The notes beneath the pieces are model-generated. The model was not told the DNA's origin, ran no database searches, and saw only the letters and a list, made by a program, of their open reading frames with translations. Shown one piece after another: positions 9,777-22,971 of a stretch of 64,000 bases of DNA. This stretch comes from Petrolisthes cinctipes (taxonomy: Eukaryota; Arthropoda; Malacostraca; Decapoda; Porcellanidae), in assembly GCA_033782935.1 (NCBI GenBank), contig JAWQEG010000360.1, positions 806,001 to 870,000 on the forward strand. The letters are read 5' to 3'. The stretch's first letter is position 1. Each line of letters begins with the position of its first letter. Made by a program: the position numbers and the translations under genes.

Positions 9777-12432
9777 GTAGGCATGTACAGATACCTTCTG
9801 GGACCTCTAAATATCGAATTTTCGGGTGTTTTGGGACTGAATTTAAAATATCGATTTTTTGGCACTTAAAATGTCGATTTTTAGCATGTTTTTAGCCTAT
9901 ATTTTGAAAATATTCTAGCACTGTGTAGGCATGTACAGATTGCTTCTGGGACCCCAAAATATTGAATTTTCGGGTGTTTTGAGCCTGAATTTGAGATATA
10001 AACGGGTACTGAAGATGCATGCACATATCGACTTTTGTGCACCTAAAAGATCGATTTTCAGTATGTTTTGAGCATGTATTTTGAAAATACTCTAACACGG
10101 AGTAGGCATGTACAGATCGCTTCTGGGACCCCTAAATATCGAATTTTCGGGTGTTTTGGGACTGAATTTGAGATATCGACTTTTTTGCTCCTAAAAGATC
10201 GATTTTTAGCATGTTTTTAGCCTATATTTTGAAAATATTCTAGCACTGTACAGATTGCTTCTGGGACCCCAAAATATTGAATTTTCGGGTGTTTTGAGCC
10301 TGAATTTGAGATATAAACGGGTACAGAAGATACATGCACATATTGACTTTGGGCACCAAAAATATCGATTTTCAGCATGTTTTGTGCCTGAATTTTGAAA
10401 ATACTCTAACACGGAGTAGGCATGTACAGATCGCTTCTGGGACCCCAAAATATCGAATTTTCGGGTATTTAGGGTCAGAATTTGATATATAAACGGGTAC
10501 AGAAGATGCATGCACATATCGACTTTTGGGCACCTAAAAGAACGATTTTCAGTATGTTTTTGGCCTGTATTTTGAAAATACTCTAACACGGAGTAGGCAT
10601 GTACAGATACCTTCTGGGACCTCTAAATATCTAATTTTCGGGTGTTTAGGGCCAGAATTTGAGATATAAACGCGTACAGAAGATGCATGCACATATCGAC
10701 TTTTGGGCACCTAAAAGATCGATTTTCAGTATGTTTTTAGCCTGTATTTTGAAAATACTCTAACACGGAGTAGGCATGTACAGATACCTTCTGGGACCTC
10801 TAAATATCGAATTTTCGGGTGTTTTGGGACTGAATTTGAGATATCGATTTTTTGGCACCTTAAATGTCGATTTTTAGCATGTTTTTAGCCTATATTTTGA
10901 AAATATTCTAGCACTGTGTAGGCATGTACAGATTGCTTCTGGGACCCCAAAATATTGAATTTTCGGGTGTTTTGAGCCTGAATTTGAGATATAAACGGGT
11001 ACTAAAGATGCATGCACATATCGACTTTTGTGCACCTAAAAGATCGTTTTTCAGTATGTTTTGAGCATGTATTTTGAAAATATTCTAACACGGAGTAGGC
11101 ATGTACAGATCGCTTCTGGGACCCCTAAATATCGAATTTTCGGTTGTTTTGGGACTGAATTTGAGATATCGACTTTTTGGAACCTAAAAGATCGATTTTT
11201 AGCATGTTTTTAGCCTATATTTTGAAAATATTCTAGCACTGTGTAGGCATGTACAGATTGCTTCTGGGACCCCAAAATATTGAATTTTCGGGTGTTTTGA
11301 GCCTGAATTTGAGATATAAACGGGTACAGATGATACATGCACATATTGACTTTGGGCATCTAAAATATCGATTTTCAGCATGTTTTGGGCCTGTATTTTG
11401 AAAATACTCTAACACTGAGTAGGCATGTACAGATCGCTTCTGGGACCACAAAATATCGAATTTTCGGGTGTTTAGTGCCAGAATTTGAGATATAAACGGG
11501 TACAGAAGATGCATGCACATATCGACTTTTGGGCACCTAAGAGATCGATTTTCAGTATGTTTTTGGCCTGTATTTTGAAAATACTCTAACACGGAGTAGG
11601 CATGTACAGATCGCCTCTGGGACCCCAAAATATCGAATTTTCGGGTGTTTAGGGCCAGAATTTGAGATATAAACGGGTACAGGAGATGCATGCACATATC
11701 GACTTTTGGGCACCTAAAAGATCGATTTTCAGTATGTTTTTGGCCTGTATTTTGAAAATACTCTAACACGGAGTAGGCATGTACAGATCGCTTCTGGGAC
11801 CCCAAAATATCGAATTTTCGGGTGTTTAGGGCCAGAATTTGAGATATAAACGCGTACAGAAGATGCATGCACATATCGACTTTTGGGCACCTAAAAGATC
11901 GATTTTCAGTATGTTTTTGGCCTGTATTTTGAAAATACTCTAACACGGAGTAAGTATGTACAGATACCTTCTGGGACCTCTAAATATCGAATTTTCGGGT
12001 GTTTTGGGACTGAATTTGAGATATCGATTTTTTGGCACCTAAAATGTCGATTTTTAGCATGTTTTTAGCCTATATTTTGAAAATATTCTAGCACTGTGTA
12101 GGCATGTACAGATTGCTTCTGGACCCCAAAATATTGAATTTTCGGGTGTTTTGAGCCTGAATTTGAGATATAAACGGGTACAGAAGATACATGCACATAT
12201 TGACTTTGGGCATCTAAAATATCGATTTTCAGTATGTTTTGAGCATGTATTTTGAAAATACTCTAACACGGAGTAGGCATGTACAGATCGCTTCTGGGAC
12301 CCCTAAATATCGAATTTTCGGGTGTTTTGGGACTGAATTTGAGATATCGACTTTTTGGCACCTAAAAGATCGATTTTTAGCATGTTTTTAGCCTATATTT
12401 TGAAAATATTCTAGCACTGAGTAGGCATGTAC
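9777..12432 (+). repeat. 3.64-kb higher-order segment, third rearranged copy
   Basis: The order and private variants of copies A and B return, such as 'ctaagagatcg', 'gaccacaaaat', 'aaacgcgtac' and 'gtaagtatg'. The offset to copy B is 5,796 bp on the left and 5,973 bp on the right. The 177-bp increase is one extra long monomer at 10593. Similarity ends in the S1 monomer before 12,433. Confidence 0.83.
10593..10769 (+). repeat. Chimeric monomer, S2 front joined to L1 body
   Basis: It opens as S2 ('gataccttctgggacctct', 'aatatctaattttcggg'). It then becomes L1 ('tttagggccag', the 29-bp segment with 'aaacgcgtac', 'cttttgggcacc'). The switch lies in the shared 'ttttcgggtgttt' stretch. This copy alone accounts for the 177-bp offset change between the second and third 3.6-kb copies, so it marks an unequal exchange. 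Confidence 0.85.
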
Positions 12433-14214
12433 AGATTGCTTCTGGGACCCTAAAATATTGAATTTTCGGGTGTTTTGAGCCTGAATTTGAGATATAAACG
12501 GGTACAGAAGATACATGCACATATTGACTTTGGGCATCTAAAATATCGATTTTCAGTATGTTTTGAGCATGTATTTTGAAAATACTCTAACACGGAGTAG
12601 GTATGTACAGATCGCTTCTGGGACCCCTAAATATCGAATTTTCGGGTGTTTTGGACTGAATTTGAGATATCGACTTTTTGGCACCTAAAAGATCGATTTT
12701 TAGCATGTTTTTAGCCTATATTTTGAAAATATTCTAGCACTGAGTAGGCATGTACAGATTGCTTCTGGGACCCCAAAATATTGAATTTTCGGGTGTTTTG
12801 AGCCTGAATTTGAGATATAAACGGGTACAGAAGATACATGCACATATTGACTTTGGGCATCTAAAATATCGATTTTCAGTATGTTTTGAGCATGTATTTT
12901 GAAAATACTCTAACACGGAGTAGGCATGTACAGATCGCTTCTGGGACCCCTAAATATCGAATATTAGGGTGTTTTGGGACTGAATTTGAGATATCGACTT
13001 TTTGGCACCTAAAAGATCGATTTTTAGCATGTTTTTAGCCTATATTTTGAAAATATTCTAGCACTGAGTAGGCATGTACAGATTGCTTCTGGGACCCTAA
13101 AATATTGAATTTTCGGGTGTTTTGAGCCTGAATTTGAGATATAAACGGGTACAGAAGATACATGCACATATTGACTTTGGGCACCAAAAATATCGATTTT
13201 CAGCATGTTTTGGGCCTGAATTTTGAAAATACTCTAACACGGAGTAAGCATGTACAGATACCTTCTGGGACCTCTAAATATCGAATTTTCGGGTGTTTTG
13301 GGACTGAATTTGAGATATCGATTTTTTGGCACCTAAAATGTCGATTTTTAGCATGTTTTTAGCCTATATTTTGAAAATATTCTAGCACTGTGTAGGCATG
13401 TACAGATTGCTTCTGGACCCCAAAATATTGAATTTTCGGGTGTTTTGAGCCTGAATTTGAGATATAAACGGGTACAGAAGATACATGCACATATTGACTT
13501 TGGGCATCTAAAATATCGATTTTCAGTATGTTTTGAGCATGTATTTTGAAAATACTCTAACACGGAGTAGGCATGTACAGATCGCTTCTGGGACCCCTAA
13601 ATATCGAATTTTCGGGTGTTTTGGGACTGAATTTGAGATATCGACTTTTTGGCACCTAAAAGATCGATTTTTAGCATGTTTTTAGCCTATATTTTGAAAA
13701 TATTCTAGCACTGAGTAGACATGTACAGATTGCTTCTGGGACCCCAAAATATTGAATTTTCGGGTGTTTTGAGCCTGAATTTGAGATATAAACGGGTACA
13801 GAAGATACATGCACATATTGACTTTGGGCATCTAAAATATCGATTTTCAGTATGTTTTGAGCATGTATTTTGAAAATACTCTAACACGGAGTAGGCATGT
13901 ACAGATCGCTTCTGGGACCCCTAAATATCGAATTTTCGGGTGTTTTGGGACTGAATTTGAGATATCGACTTTTTGGCACCTAAAAGATCGATTTTTAGCA
14001 TGTTTTTAGCCTATATTTTGAAAATATTCTAGCACTGAGTAGGCATGTACAGATTGCTTCTGGGACCCCAAAATATTGAATTTTCGGGTGTTTTGAGCCT
14101 GAATTTGAGATATAAACGGGTACAGAAGATACATGCACATATTGACTTTGGGCACCAAAAATATCGATTTTCAGCATGTTTTGGGCCTGAATTTTGAAAA
14201 TACTCTAAAACGGA
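12433..14214 (+). repeat. S1 and L2/L2' dimer-rich block
   Basis: The L2' copy entering this block starts at 12421. It is followed by S1 12597 (one g short), L2' 12744, S1 12920, L2 13068, S2 13244, L2' 13392, S1 13567, L2' 13715, S1 13891 and L2 14039. The period is 323-324 bp over much of the block. At 13244 an S2 follows an L2 directly, so the L1 normally found there is missing. Confidence 0.82.
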
Positions 14215-14434
14215 GTAGGCATGTACAGATCGCTTCTAGGACCCCAAAATATCGAATTTTCGGGTGTTTAGGGCCAGAATTTGAGATATAAACGGGTACA
14301 GAAGATGCATGCACATATCGACTTTTGGGCACCTAAAAGATCGATTTTCAGTATGTTTTTGGCCTATATTTTGAAAATACTCTAACACGGAGTAGGCATG
14401 TACAGATACCTTCTGGGACCTCTAAATATCGAAT

Positions 14435-14451
14435 TTTCGGGTGTTTCGGGA
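14435..14451 (+). other. CENP-B-box-like sequence, S2 copy
   Basis: Same 'tttcgggtgtttcggga' variant as at 380. Its counterpart at 21197-21213 is inherited through the 6,762-bp duplication, so the four sites represent at most two or three independent origins. Confidence 0.4.
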
Positions 14452-15169
14452 CTGAATTTGAGATATCGATTTTTTGGCACCTAAAATGTCGATTTTTAGC
14501 ATGTTTTTAGCCTATATTTTGAAAATATTCTAGCACTGTGTAGGCATGTACAGATTGCTTCTGGGACCCCAAAATATTGAATTTTCGGGTGTTTTGAGCC
14601 TGAATTTGAGATATAAACGGTTACAGAAGATACATGCACATATTGACTTTGGGCATCTAAAATATCGATTTTTAGCATGTTTTGGGCCAGTATTTTGAAA
14701 ATACTCTAACACTGAATAGGCATGTACAGATTGCTTCTGGGACCTCAAAATATTGAATTTTCGGGTGTTTTGAGCCTGAATTTGAGATATAAACGGGTAC
14801 TGAAGATGCATGCACATATCGACTTTTGTGCACCTAAAAGATCGATTTTCAGTATGTTTTGAGCATGTTTTTTGAAAATACTCTAACACGGAGTAGGCAT
14901 GTACAGATCGCTTCTGGGACCCCTAAATATCGAATTTTCGGGTGTTTTGGGACTGAATTTGAGATATCGACTTTTTGGCACCTAAAAGATCGATTTTTAG
15001 CAGGTTTTTAGCCTATATTTTGAAAATATTCTAGCACTGAGTAGGCATGTACAGATTGCTTCTGGGACCCCAAAATATTGAATTTTCGGGTGTTTTGAGC
15101 CTGAATTTGAGATATAAACCGGTACAGAAGATACATGCACATATTGACTTTGGGCATCTAAAATATCGA

Positions 15170-17312
15170 TTTTCAGCATGCTTTGGGCCTGAATTTTGAA
15201 AATACTCTAACACTGAGTAGGCATGTACAGATTGCTTCTGGGACCCCAAAATATTGAATTTTCGGGTGTTTTGAGCCTGAATTTGAGATATAAACGGATA
15301 CTGAAGATGCATGCACATATCGACTTTTGTGCACCTAAAAGATCGATTTTCAGTATGTTTCGAGCATGTATTTTGAAAATACTCTAACACGGAGTAGGCA
15401 TGTCCAGATCGCTTCTGGGACCCCTAAATATCGAATTTTCGGGTGTTTTGGGACTGAATTTGAGATATCGACTTTTTGGCACCTAAAAGATCGATTTTTA
15501 GCATGTTTTTAGCCTATATTTTGAAAATATTCTAGCACTGTACAGATTGCTTCAGGGACCCCAAAATATTGAATTTTCGGGTGTTTTGAGCCTGAATTTG
15601 AGATATAAACGGGTACAGAAGATACATGCACATATTGACTTTGGGCACCAAAAATATCGATTTTCAGTATGTTTTGGGCCTGAATTTTGGAAATACTCTA
15701 ACACGGAGTAGGCATGTACAGATCGCTTCTGGGACCCAAAAATATCGAATTTTCGGGTGTTTAGGGCCAGAATTTGAGATATAAACGGGTACAGAAGATG
15801 CATGCACATATCGACTTTTGGGCACCTAAAAGATCGATTTTCAGTACGTTTTTGGCCTGTATTTTGAAAATACTCTAACACGGAGTAGGCATGTACAGAT
15901 ACCTTCTGGGACCTCTAAATATCTAATTTTCGGGTGTTTTGGGACTGAATTTGAGATATCGATTTTTTGGCACCTTAAATGTCGATTTTTAGCATGTTTT
16001 TAGCCTATATTTTGAAAATATTCTAGCACTGTGTAGGCATGTACAGATTGCTTCTGGGACCCCAAAATATTGAATTTTCGGGTGTTTTGAGCCTGAATTT
16101 GAGATATAAACGGGTACTGAAGATGCATGCACATATCGACTTTTGTGCACCTAAAAGATCGATTTTCAGTATGTTTTGAGCATGTATTTTGAAAATACTC
16201 TAACACGGAGTAGGCATGTACAGATCGCTTCTGGGACCCCTATATATCGAATTTTCGGGTGTTTTGGGACTGAATTTGAGATATCGACCTTTTGGCACCT
16301 AAAAGATCGATTTTTAGCATGTTTTTAGCCTATATTTTGAAAATATTCTAGCACTGAGTAGGCATGTACAGATTGCTTCTGGGACCCCAAAATATTGAAT
16401 TTTCGGGTGTTTTGAGCCTGAATTTGAGATATAAACGGGTACAGAAGATACATGCACATATTGACTTTGGGCACCAAAAATATCGATTTTCAGCATGTTT
16501 TGGGCCTGAATTTTGAAAATACTCTAACACGGAGTAGGCATGTACAGATCGCTTCTGGGACCCCAAAATATCGAATTTTCGGGTGTTTAGGGTCAGAATT
16601 TGAGATATAAACGGGTACAGAAGATGCATGCACATATCGACTTTTGGGCACCTAAAAGATCGATTTTCAGTATGTTTTTGGCCTGTATTTTGAAAATACT
16701 CTAACACGGAGTAGGCATGTACAGATACCTTCTGGGACCTCTAAATATCTAATTTTCGGGTGTTTTGGGACTGAATTTGAGATATCGATTTTTTGGCACC
16801 TTAAATGTCGATTTTTAGCATGTTTTTAGCCTATATTTTGAAAATATTCTAGCACTGTGTAGGCATGTACAGATTGCTTCTGGGACCCCAAAATATTGAA
16901 TTTTCGGGTGTTTTGAGCCTGAATTTGAGATATAAACGGGTACTGAAGATGCATGCACATATCGACTTTTGTGCACCTAAAAGATCGATTTTCAGTATGT
17001 TTTGAGCATGTATTTTGAAAATACTCTAACACGGAGTAGGCATGTACAGATCGCTTCTGGGACCCCTATATATCGAATTTTCGGGTGTTTTGGGACTGAA
17101 TTTGAGATATCGACCTTTTGGCACCTAAAAGATCGATTTGTAGCATGTTTTTAGCCTATATTTTGAAAATATTCTAGCACTGAGTAGGCATGTACAGATT
17201 GCTTCTGGGACCCCAAAATATTGAATTTTCGGGTGTTTTGAGCCTGAATTTGAGATATAAACGGGTACAGAAGATACATGCACATATTGACTTTGGGCAC
17301 CAAAAATATCGA
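15170..17312 (+). repeat. 2,143-bp tandem repeat, first copy
   Basis: Private variants are 'catgctttgggcctg', 'acggatactg', 'tttcgagcatg', 'catgtccagatc' and 'cttcagggacc'. They appear in order and recur 2,143 bp later, for example L3 at 15217 and 17360. The left edge is near 15,170, where the preceding L2 changes from 'gggcatcta' to 'gggcaccaa'. Edges are accurate to a few tens of bases. Confidence 0.87.
16210..17035 (+). repeat. 826-bp 5-mer HOR unit (S1-L2-L1-S2-L3)
   Basis: The monomers start at 16210 S1, 16358 L2, 16534 L1, 16711 S2 and 16859 L3, giving 148+176+177+148+177 = 826 bp. The S1 carries 'cctatatatcg' and the L1 carries 'tttagggtcag', both shared by sister units. Confidence 0.9.
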
Positions 17313-19455
17313 TTTTCAGCATGCTTTGGGCCTGAATTTTGAAAATACTCTAACACTGAGTAGGCATGTACAGATTGCTTCTGGGACCCCAAAATATTGA
17401 ATTTTCGGGTGTTTTGAGCCTGAATTTGAGATATAAACGGATACTGAAGATGCATGCACATATCGACTTTTGTGCACCTAAAAGATCGATTTTCAGTATG
17501 TTTCGAGCATGTATTTTGAAAATACTCTAACACGGAGTAGGCATGTCCAGATCGCTTCTGGGACCCCTAAATATCGAATTTTCGGGTGTTTTGGGACTGA
17601 ATTTGAGATATCGACTTTTTGGCACCTAAAAGATCGATTTTTAGCATGTTTTTAGCCTATATTTTGAAAATATTCTAGCACTGTACAGATTGCTTCAGGG
17701 ACCCCAAAATATTGAATTTTCGGGTGTTTTGAGCCTGAATTTGAGATATAAACGGGTACAGAAGATACATGCACATATTGACTTTGGGCACCAAAAATAT
17801 CGATTTTCAGTATGTTTTGGGCCTGAATTTTGGAAATACTCTAACACGGAGTAGGCATGTACAGATCGCTTCTGGGACCCAAAAATATCGAATTTTCGGG
17901 TGTTTAGGGCCAGAATTTGAGATATAAACGGGTACAGAAGATGCATGCACATATCGACTTTTGGGCACCTAAAAGATCGATTTTCAGTACGTTTTTGGCC
18001 TGTATTTTGAAAATACTCTAACACGGAGTAGGCATGTACAGATACCTTCTGGGACCTCTAAATATCTAATTTTCGGGTGTTTTGGGACTGAATTTGAGAT
18101 ATCGATTTTTTGGCACCTTAAATGTCGATTTTTAGCATGTTTTTAGCCTATATTTTGAAAATATTCTAGCACTGTGTAGGCATGTACAGATTGCTTCTGG
18201 GACCCCAAAATATTGAATTTTCGGGTGTTTTGAGCCTGAATTTGAGATATAAACGGGTACTGAAGATGCATGCACATATCGACTTTTGTGCACCTAAAAG
18301 ATCGATTTTCAGTATGTTTTGAGCATGTATTTTGAAAATACTCTAACACGGAGTAGGCATGTACAGATCGCTTCTGGGACCCCTATATATCGAATTTTCG
18401 GGTGTTTTGGGACTGAATTTGAGATATCGACCTTTTGGCACCTAAAAGATCGATTTTTAGCATGTTTTTAGCCTATATTTTGAAAATATTCTAGCACTGA
18501 GTAGGCATGTACAGATTGCTTCTGGGACCCCAAAATATTGAATTTTCGGGTGTTTTGAGCCTGAATTTGAGATATAAACGGGTACAGAAGATACATGCAC
18601 ATATTGACTTTGGGCACCAAAAATATCGATTTTCAGCATGTTTTGGGCCTGAATTTTGAAAATACTCTAACACGGAGTAGGCATGTACAGATCGCTTCTG
18701 GGACCCCAAAATATCGAATTTTCGGGTGTTTAGGGTCAGAATTTGAGATATAAACGGGTACAGAAGATGCATGCACATATCGACTTTTGGGCACCTAAAA
18801 GATCGATTTTCAGTATGTTTTTGGCCTGTATTTTGAAAATACTCTAACACGGAGTAGGCATGTACAGATACCTTCTGGGACCTCTAAATATCTAATTTTC
18901 GGGTGTTTTGGGACTGAATTTGAGATATCGATTTTTTGGCACCTTAAATGTCGATTTTTAGCATGTTTTTAGCCTATATTTTGAAAATATTCTAGCACTG
19001 TGTAGGCATGTACAGATTGCTTCTGGGACCCCAAAATATTGAATTTTCGGGTGTTTTGAGCCTGAATTTGAGATATAAACGGGTACTGAAGATGCATGCA
19101 CATATCGACTTTTGTGCACCTAAAAGATCGATTTTCAGTATGTTTTGAGCATGTATTTTGAAAATACTCTAACACGGAGTAGGCATGTACAGATCGCTTC
19201 TGGGACCCCTATATATCGAATTTTCGGGTGTTTTGGGACTGAATTTGAGATATCGACCTTTTGGCACCTAAAAGATCGATTTTTAGCATGTTTTTAGCCT
19301 ATATTTTGAAAATATTCTAGCACTGAGTAGGCATGTACAGATTGCTTCTGGGACCCCAAAATATTGAATTTTCGGGTGTTTTGAGCCTGAATTTGAGATA
19401 TAAACGGGTACAGAAGATACATGCACATATTGACTTTGGGCACCAAAAATATCGA
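17313..19455 (+). repeat. 2,143-bp tandem repeat, second copy
   Basis: It repeats the private variants of the first copy in the same order. Only one such copy exists in the related block at 20,977-25,596, where the offset to this region is 4,619 bp. The duplication therefore happened in only one of the two larger blocks, or was lost from the other. Confidence 0.86.
18353..19178 (+). repeat. 826-bp 5-mer HOR unit
   Basis: It has the same five monomers and private variants ('cctatatatcg', 'tttagggtcag', 'aatatctaatttt') as the unit at 16210. It is followed directly by another copy at exactly 826 bp. Confidence 0.9.
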
Positions 19456-20004
19456 TTTTCAGCATGTTTTGGGCCTGAATTTTGAAAATACTCTAACACG
19501 GAGTAGGCATGTACAGATCGCTTCTGGGACCCCAAAATATCGAATTTTCGGGTGTTTAGGGTCAGAATTTGAGATATAAACGGGTACAGAAGATGCATGC
19601 ACATATCGACTTTTGGGCACCTAAAAGATCGATTTTCAGTATGTTTTTGGCCTGTATTTTGAAAATACTCTAACACGGAGTAGGCATGTACAGATACCTT
19701 CTGGGACCTCTAAATATCTAGTTTTCGGGTGTTTTGGGACTGAATTTGAGATATCGATTTTTTGGCACCTTAAATGTCGATTTTTAGCATGTTTTTAGCC
19801 TATATTTTGAAAATATTCTAGCACTGTGTAGGCATGTACAGATTGCTTCTGGGACCCCAAAATATTGAATTTTCGGGTGTTTTGAGCCTGAATTTGAGAT
19901 ATAAACGGGTACTGAAGATGCATGCACATATCGACTTTTGTGCACCTAAAAGATCGATTTTCAGTATGTTTTGAGCATGTATTTTGGAAATACTCTAACA
20001 CGGA
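19179..20004 (+). repeat. 826-bp 5-mer HOR unit
   Basis: This is a tandem sister of the previous unit. It has private changes 'aatatctagtttt' in S2 and 'tattttggaaat' in L3. The next unit (from 20005) starts identically but ends in L2' instead of L3. Confidence 0.9.
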
Positions 20005-22971
20005 GTAGGCATGTACAGATCGCTTCTGGGACCCCTATATATCGAATTTTCGGGTGTTTTGGGACTGAATTTGAGATATCGACCTTTTGGCACCTAAATG
20101 ATCGATTTTTAGCATGTTTTTAGCCTATATTTTGAAAATATTCTAGCACTGAGTAGGCATGTACAGATTGCTTCTGGGACCCCAAAATATTGAATTTTCG
20201 GGTGTTTTGAGCCTGAATTTGAGATATAAACGGGTACAGAAGATACATGCACATATTGACTTTGGGCACCAAAAATATCGATTTTCAGCATGTTTTGGGC
20301 CTGAATTTTGAAAATACTCTAACACGGAGTAGGCATGTACAGATCGTTTCTGGGACCCCAAAATATCGAATTTTCGGGTGTTTAGGGCCAGAATTTGAGA
20401 TATAAACGGGTACAGAAGATGCATGCACATATCGACTTTTGGGCACCTAAAAGATCGATTTCAGTATGTTTTTGGCCTGTATTTTGAAAATACTCTAACA
20501 CGGAGTAAGCATGTACAGATACCTTCTGGGACCTCTAAATATCGAATTTTAGGGTGTTTTGAGACTGAATTTGAGATATCGATTTTTTGGCACCTAAAAT
20601 GTCGATTTTTAGCATGTTTTTAGCCTATATTTTGAAAATATTCTAGCACTGTGTAGGCATGTACAGATTGCTTCTGGGACCCCAAAATATTGAATTTTCG
20701 GGTGTTTTGAGCCTGAATTTGAGATATAAACGGGTACAGAAGATACATGCACATATTGACTTTGGGCATCTAAAATATCGATTTTCAGTATGTTTTGAGC
20801 ATGTATTTTGAAAATACTCTAACACGGAGTAGGTATGTACAGATCGCTTCTGGGACCCCTAAATATCGAATTTTCGGGTGTTTTGGGACTGAATTTGAGA
20901 TATCGACTTTTTGGCACCTAAAAGATCGATTTTTAGCATGTTTTTAGCCTATATTTAGAAAATATTCTAGCACTGAGTAGGCATGTACAGATCGCTTCTA
21001 GGACCCCAAAATATCGAATTTTCGGGTGTTTAGGGCCAGAATTTGAGATATAAACGGGTACAGAAGATGCATGCACATATCGACTTTTGGGCACCTAAAA
21101 GATCGATTTTCAGTATGTTTTTGGCCTATATTTTGAAAATACTCTAACACGGAGTAGGCATGTACAGATACCTTCTGGGACCTCTAAATATCGAATTTTC
21201 GGGTGTTTCGGGACTGAATTTGAGATATCGATTTTTTGGCACCTAAAATGTCGATTTTTAGCATGTTTTTAGCCTATATTTTGAAAATATTCTAGCACTG
21301 TGTAGGCATGTACAGATTGCTCCTGGGACCCCAAAATATTGAATTTTCGGGTGTTTTGAGCCTGAATTTGAGATATAAACGGTTACAGAAGATACATGCA
21401 CATATTGACTTTGGGCATCTAAAATATCGATTTTCAGCATGTTTTGGGCCAGTATTTTGAAAATACTCTAACACTGAATAGGCATGTACAGATTGCTTCT
21501 GGGACCTCAAAATATTGAATTTTCGGGTGTTTTGAGCCTGAATTTGAGATATAAACGGGTACTGAAGATGCATGCACATATCGACTTTTGTGCACCTAAA
21601 AGATCGATTTTCAGTATGTTTTGAGCATGTATTTTGAAAATACTCTAACACGGAGTAGGCATGTACAGATCGCTTCTGGGACCCCTAAATATCGAATTTT
21701 CGGGTGTTTTGGGACTGAATTTGAGATATCGACTTTTTGGCACCTAAAAGATCGATTTTTAGCAGGTTTTTAGCCTATATTTTGAAAATATTCTAGCACT
21801 GAGTAGGCATGTACAGATTGCTTCTGGGACCCCAAAATATTGAATTTTCGGGTGTTTTGAGCCTGAATTTGAGATATAAACCGGTACAGAAGATACATGC
21901 ACATATTGACTTTGGGCATCTAAAATATCGATTTTCAGCATGCTTTGGGCCTGAATTTTGAAAATACTCTAACACTGAGTAGGCATGTACAGATTGCTTC
22001 TGGGACCCCAAAATATTGAATTTTCGGGTGTTTTGAGCCTGAATTTGAGATATAAACGGATACTGAAGATGCATGCACATATCGACTTTTGTGCACCTAA
22101 AAGATCGATTTTCAGTATGTTTCGAGCATGTATTTTGAAAATACTCTAACACGGAGTAGGCATGTCCAGATCGCTTCTGGGACCCCTAAATATCGAATTT
22201 TCGGGTGTTTTGGGACTGAATTTGAGATATCGACTTTTTGGCACCTAAAAGATCGATTTTTAGCATGTTTTTAGCCTATATTTTGAAAATATTCTAGCAC
22301 TGTACAGATTGCTTCAGGGACCCCAAAATATTGAATTTTCGGGTGTTTTGAGCCTGAATTTGAGATATAAACGGGTACAGAAGATACATGCACATATTGA
22401 CTTTGGGCACCAAAAATATCGATTTTCAGTATGTTTTGGGCCTGAATTTTGGAAATACTCTAACACGGAGTAGGCATGTACAGATCGCTTCTGGGACCCA
22501 AAAATATCGAATTTTCGGGTGTTTAGGGCCAGAATTTGAGATATAAACGGGTACAGAAGATGCATGCACATATCGACTTTTGGGCACCTAAAAGATCGAT
22601 TTTCAGTACGTTTTTGGCCTGTATTTTGAAAATACTCTAACACGGAGTAGGCATGTACAGATACCTTCTGGGACCTCTAAATATCTAATTTTCGGGTGTT
22701 TTGGGACTGAATTTGAGATATCGATTTTTTGGCACCTTAAATGTCGATTTTTAGCATGTTTTTAGCCTATATTTTGAAAATATTCTAGCACTGTGTAGGC
22801 ATGTACAGATTGCTTCTGGGACCCCAAAATATTGAATTTTCGGGTGTTTTGAGCCTGAATTTGAGATATAAACGGGTACTGAAGATGCATGCACATATCG
22901 ACTTTTGTGCACCTAAAAGATCGATTTTCAGTATGTTTTGAGCATGTATTTTGAAAATACTCTAACACGGA

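Larger units (their letters stand above)
14215..20976 (+). repeat. 6.76-kb segmental unit, copy 1
   Basis: The block opens with an L1 carrying the rare 'cgcttctagg' variant. The same L1 reopens at 20977, exactly 6,762 bp later. Inside are L2 with 'ggttacag', L3 'tactgaag', a trimer period of 501 bp, and then 826-bp 5-mers. It differs from copy 2 mainly by an extra internal 2,143-bp tandem duplication. Confidence 0.88.
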
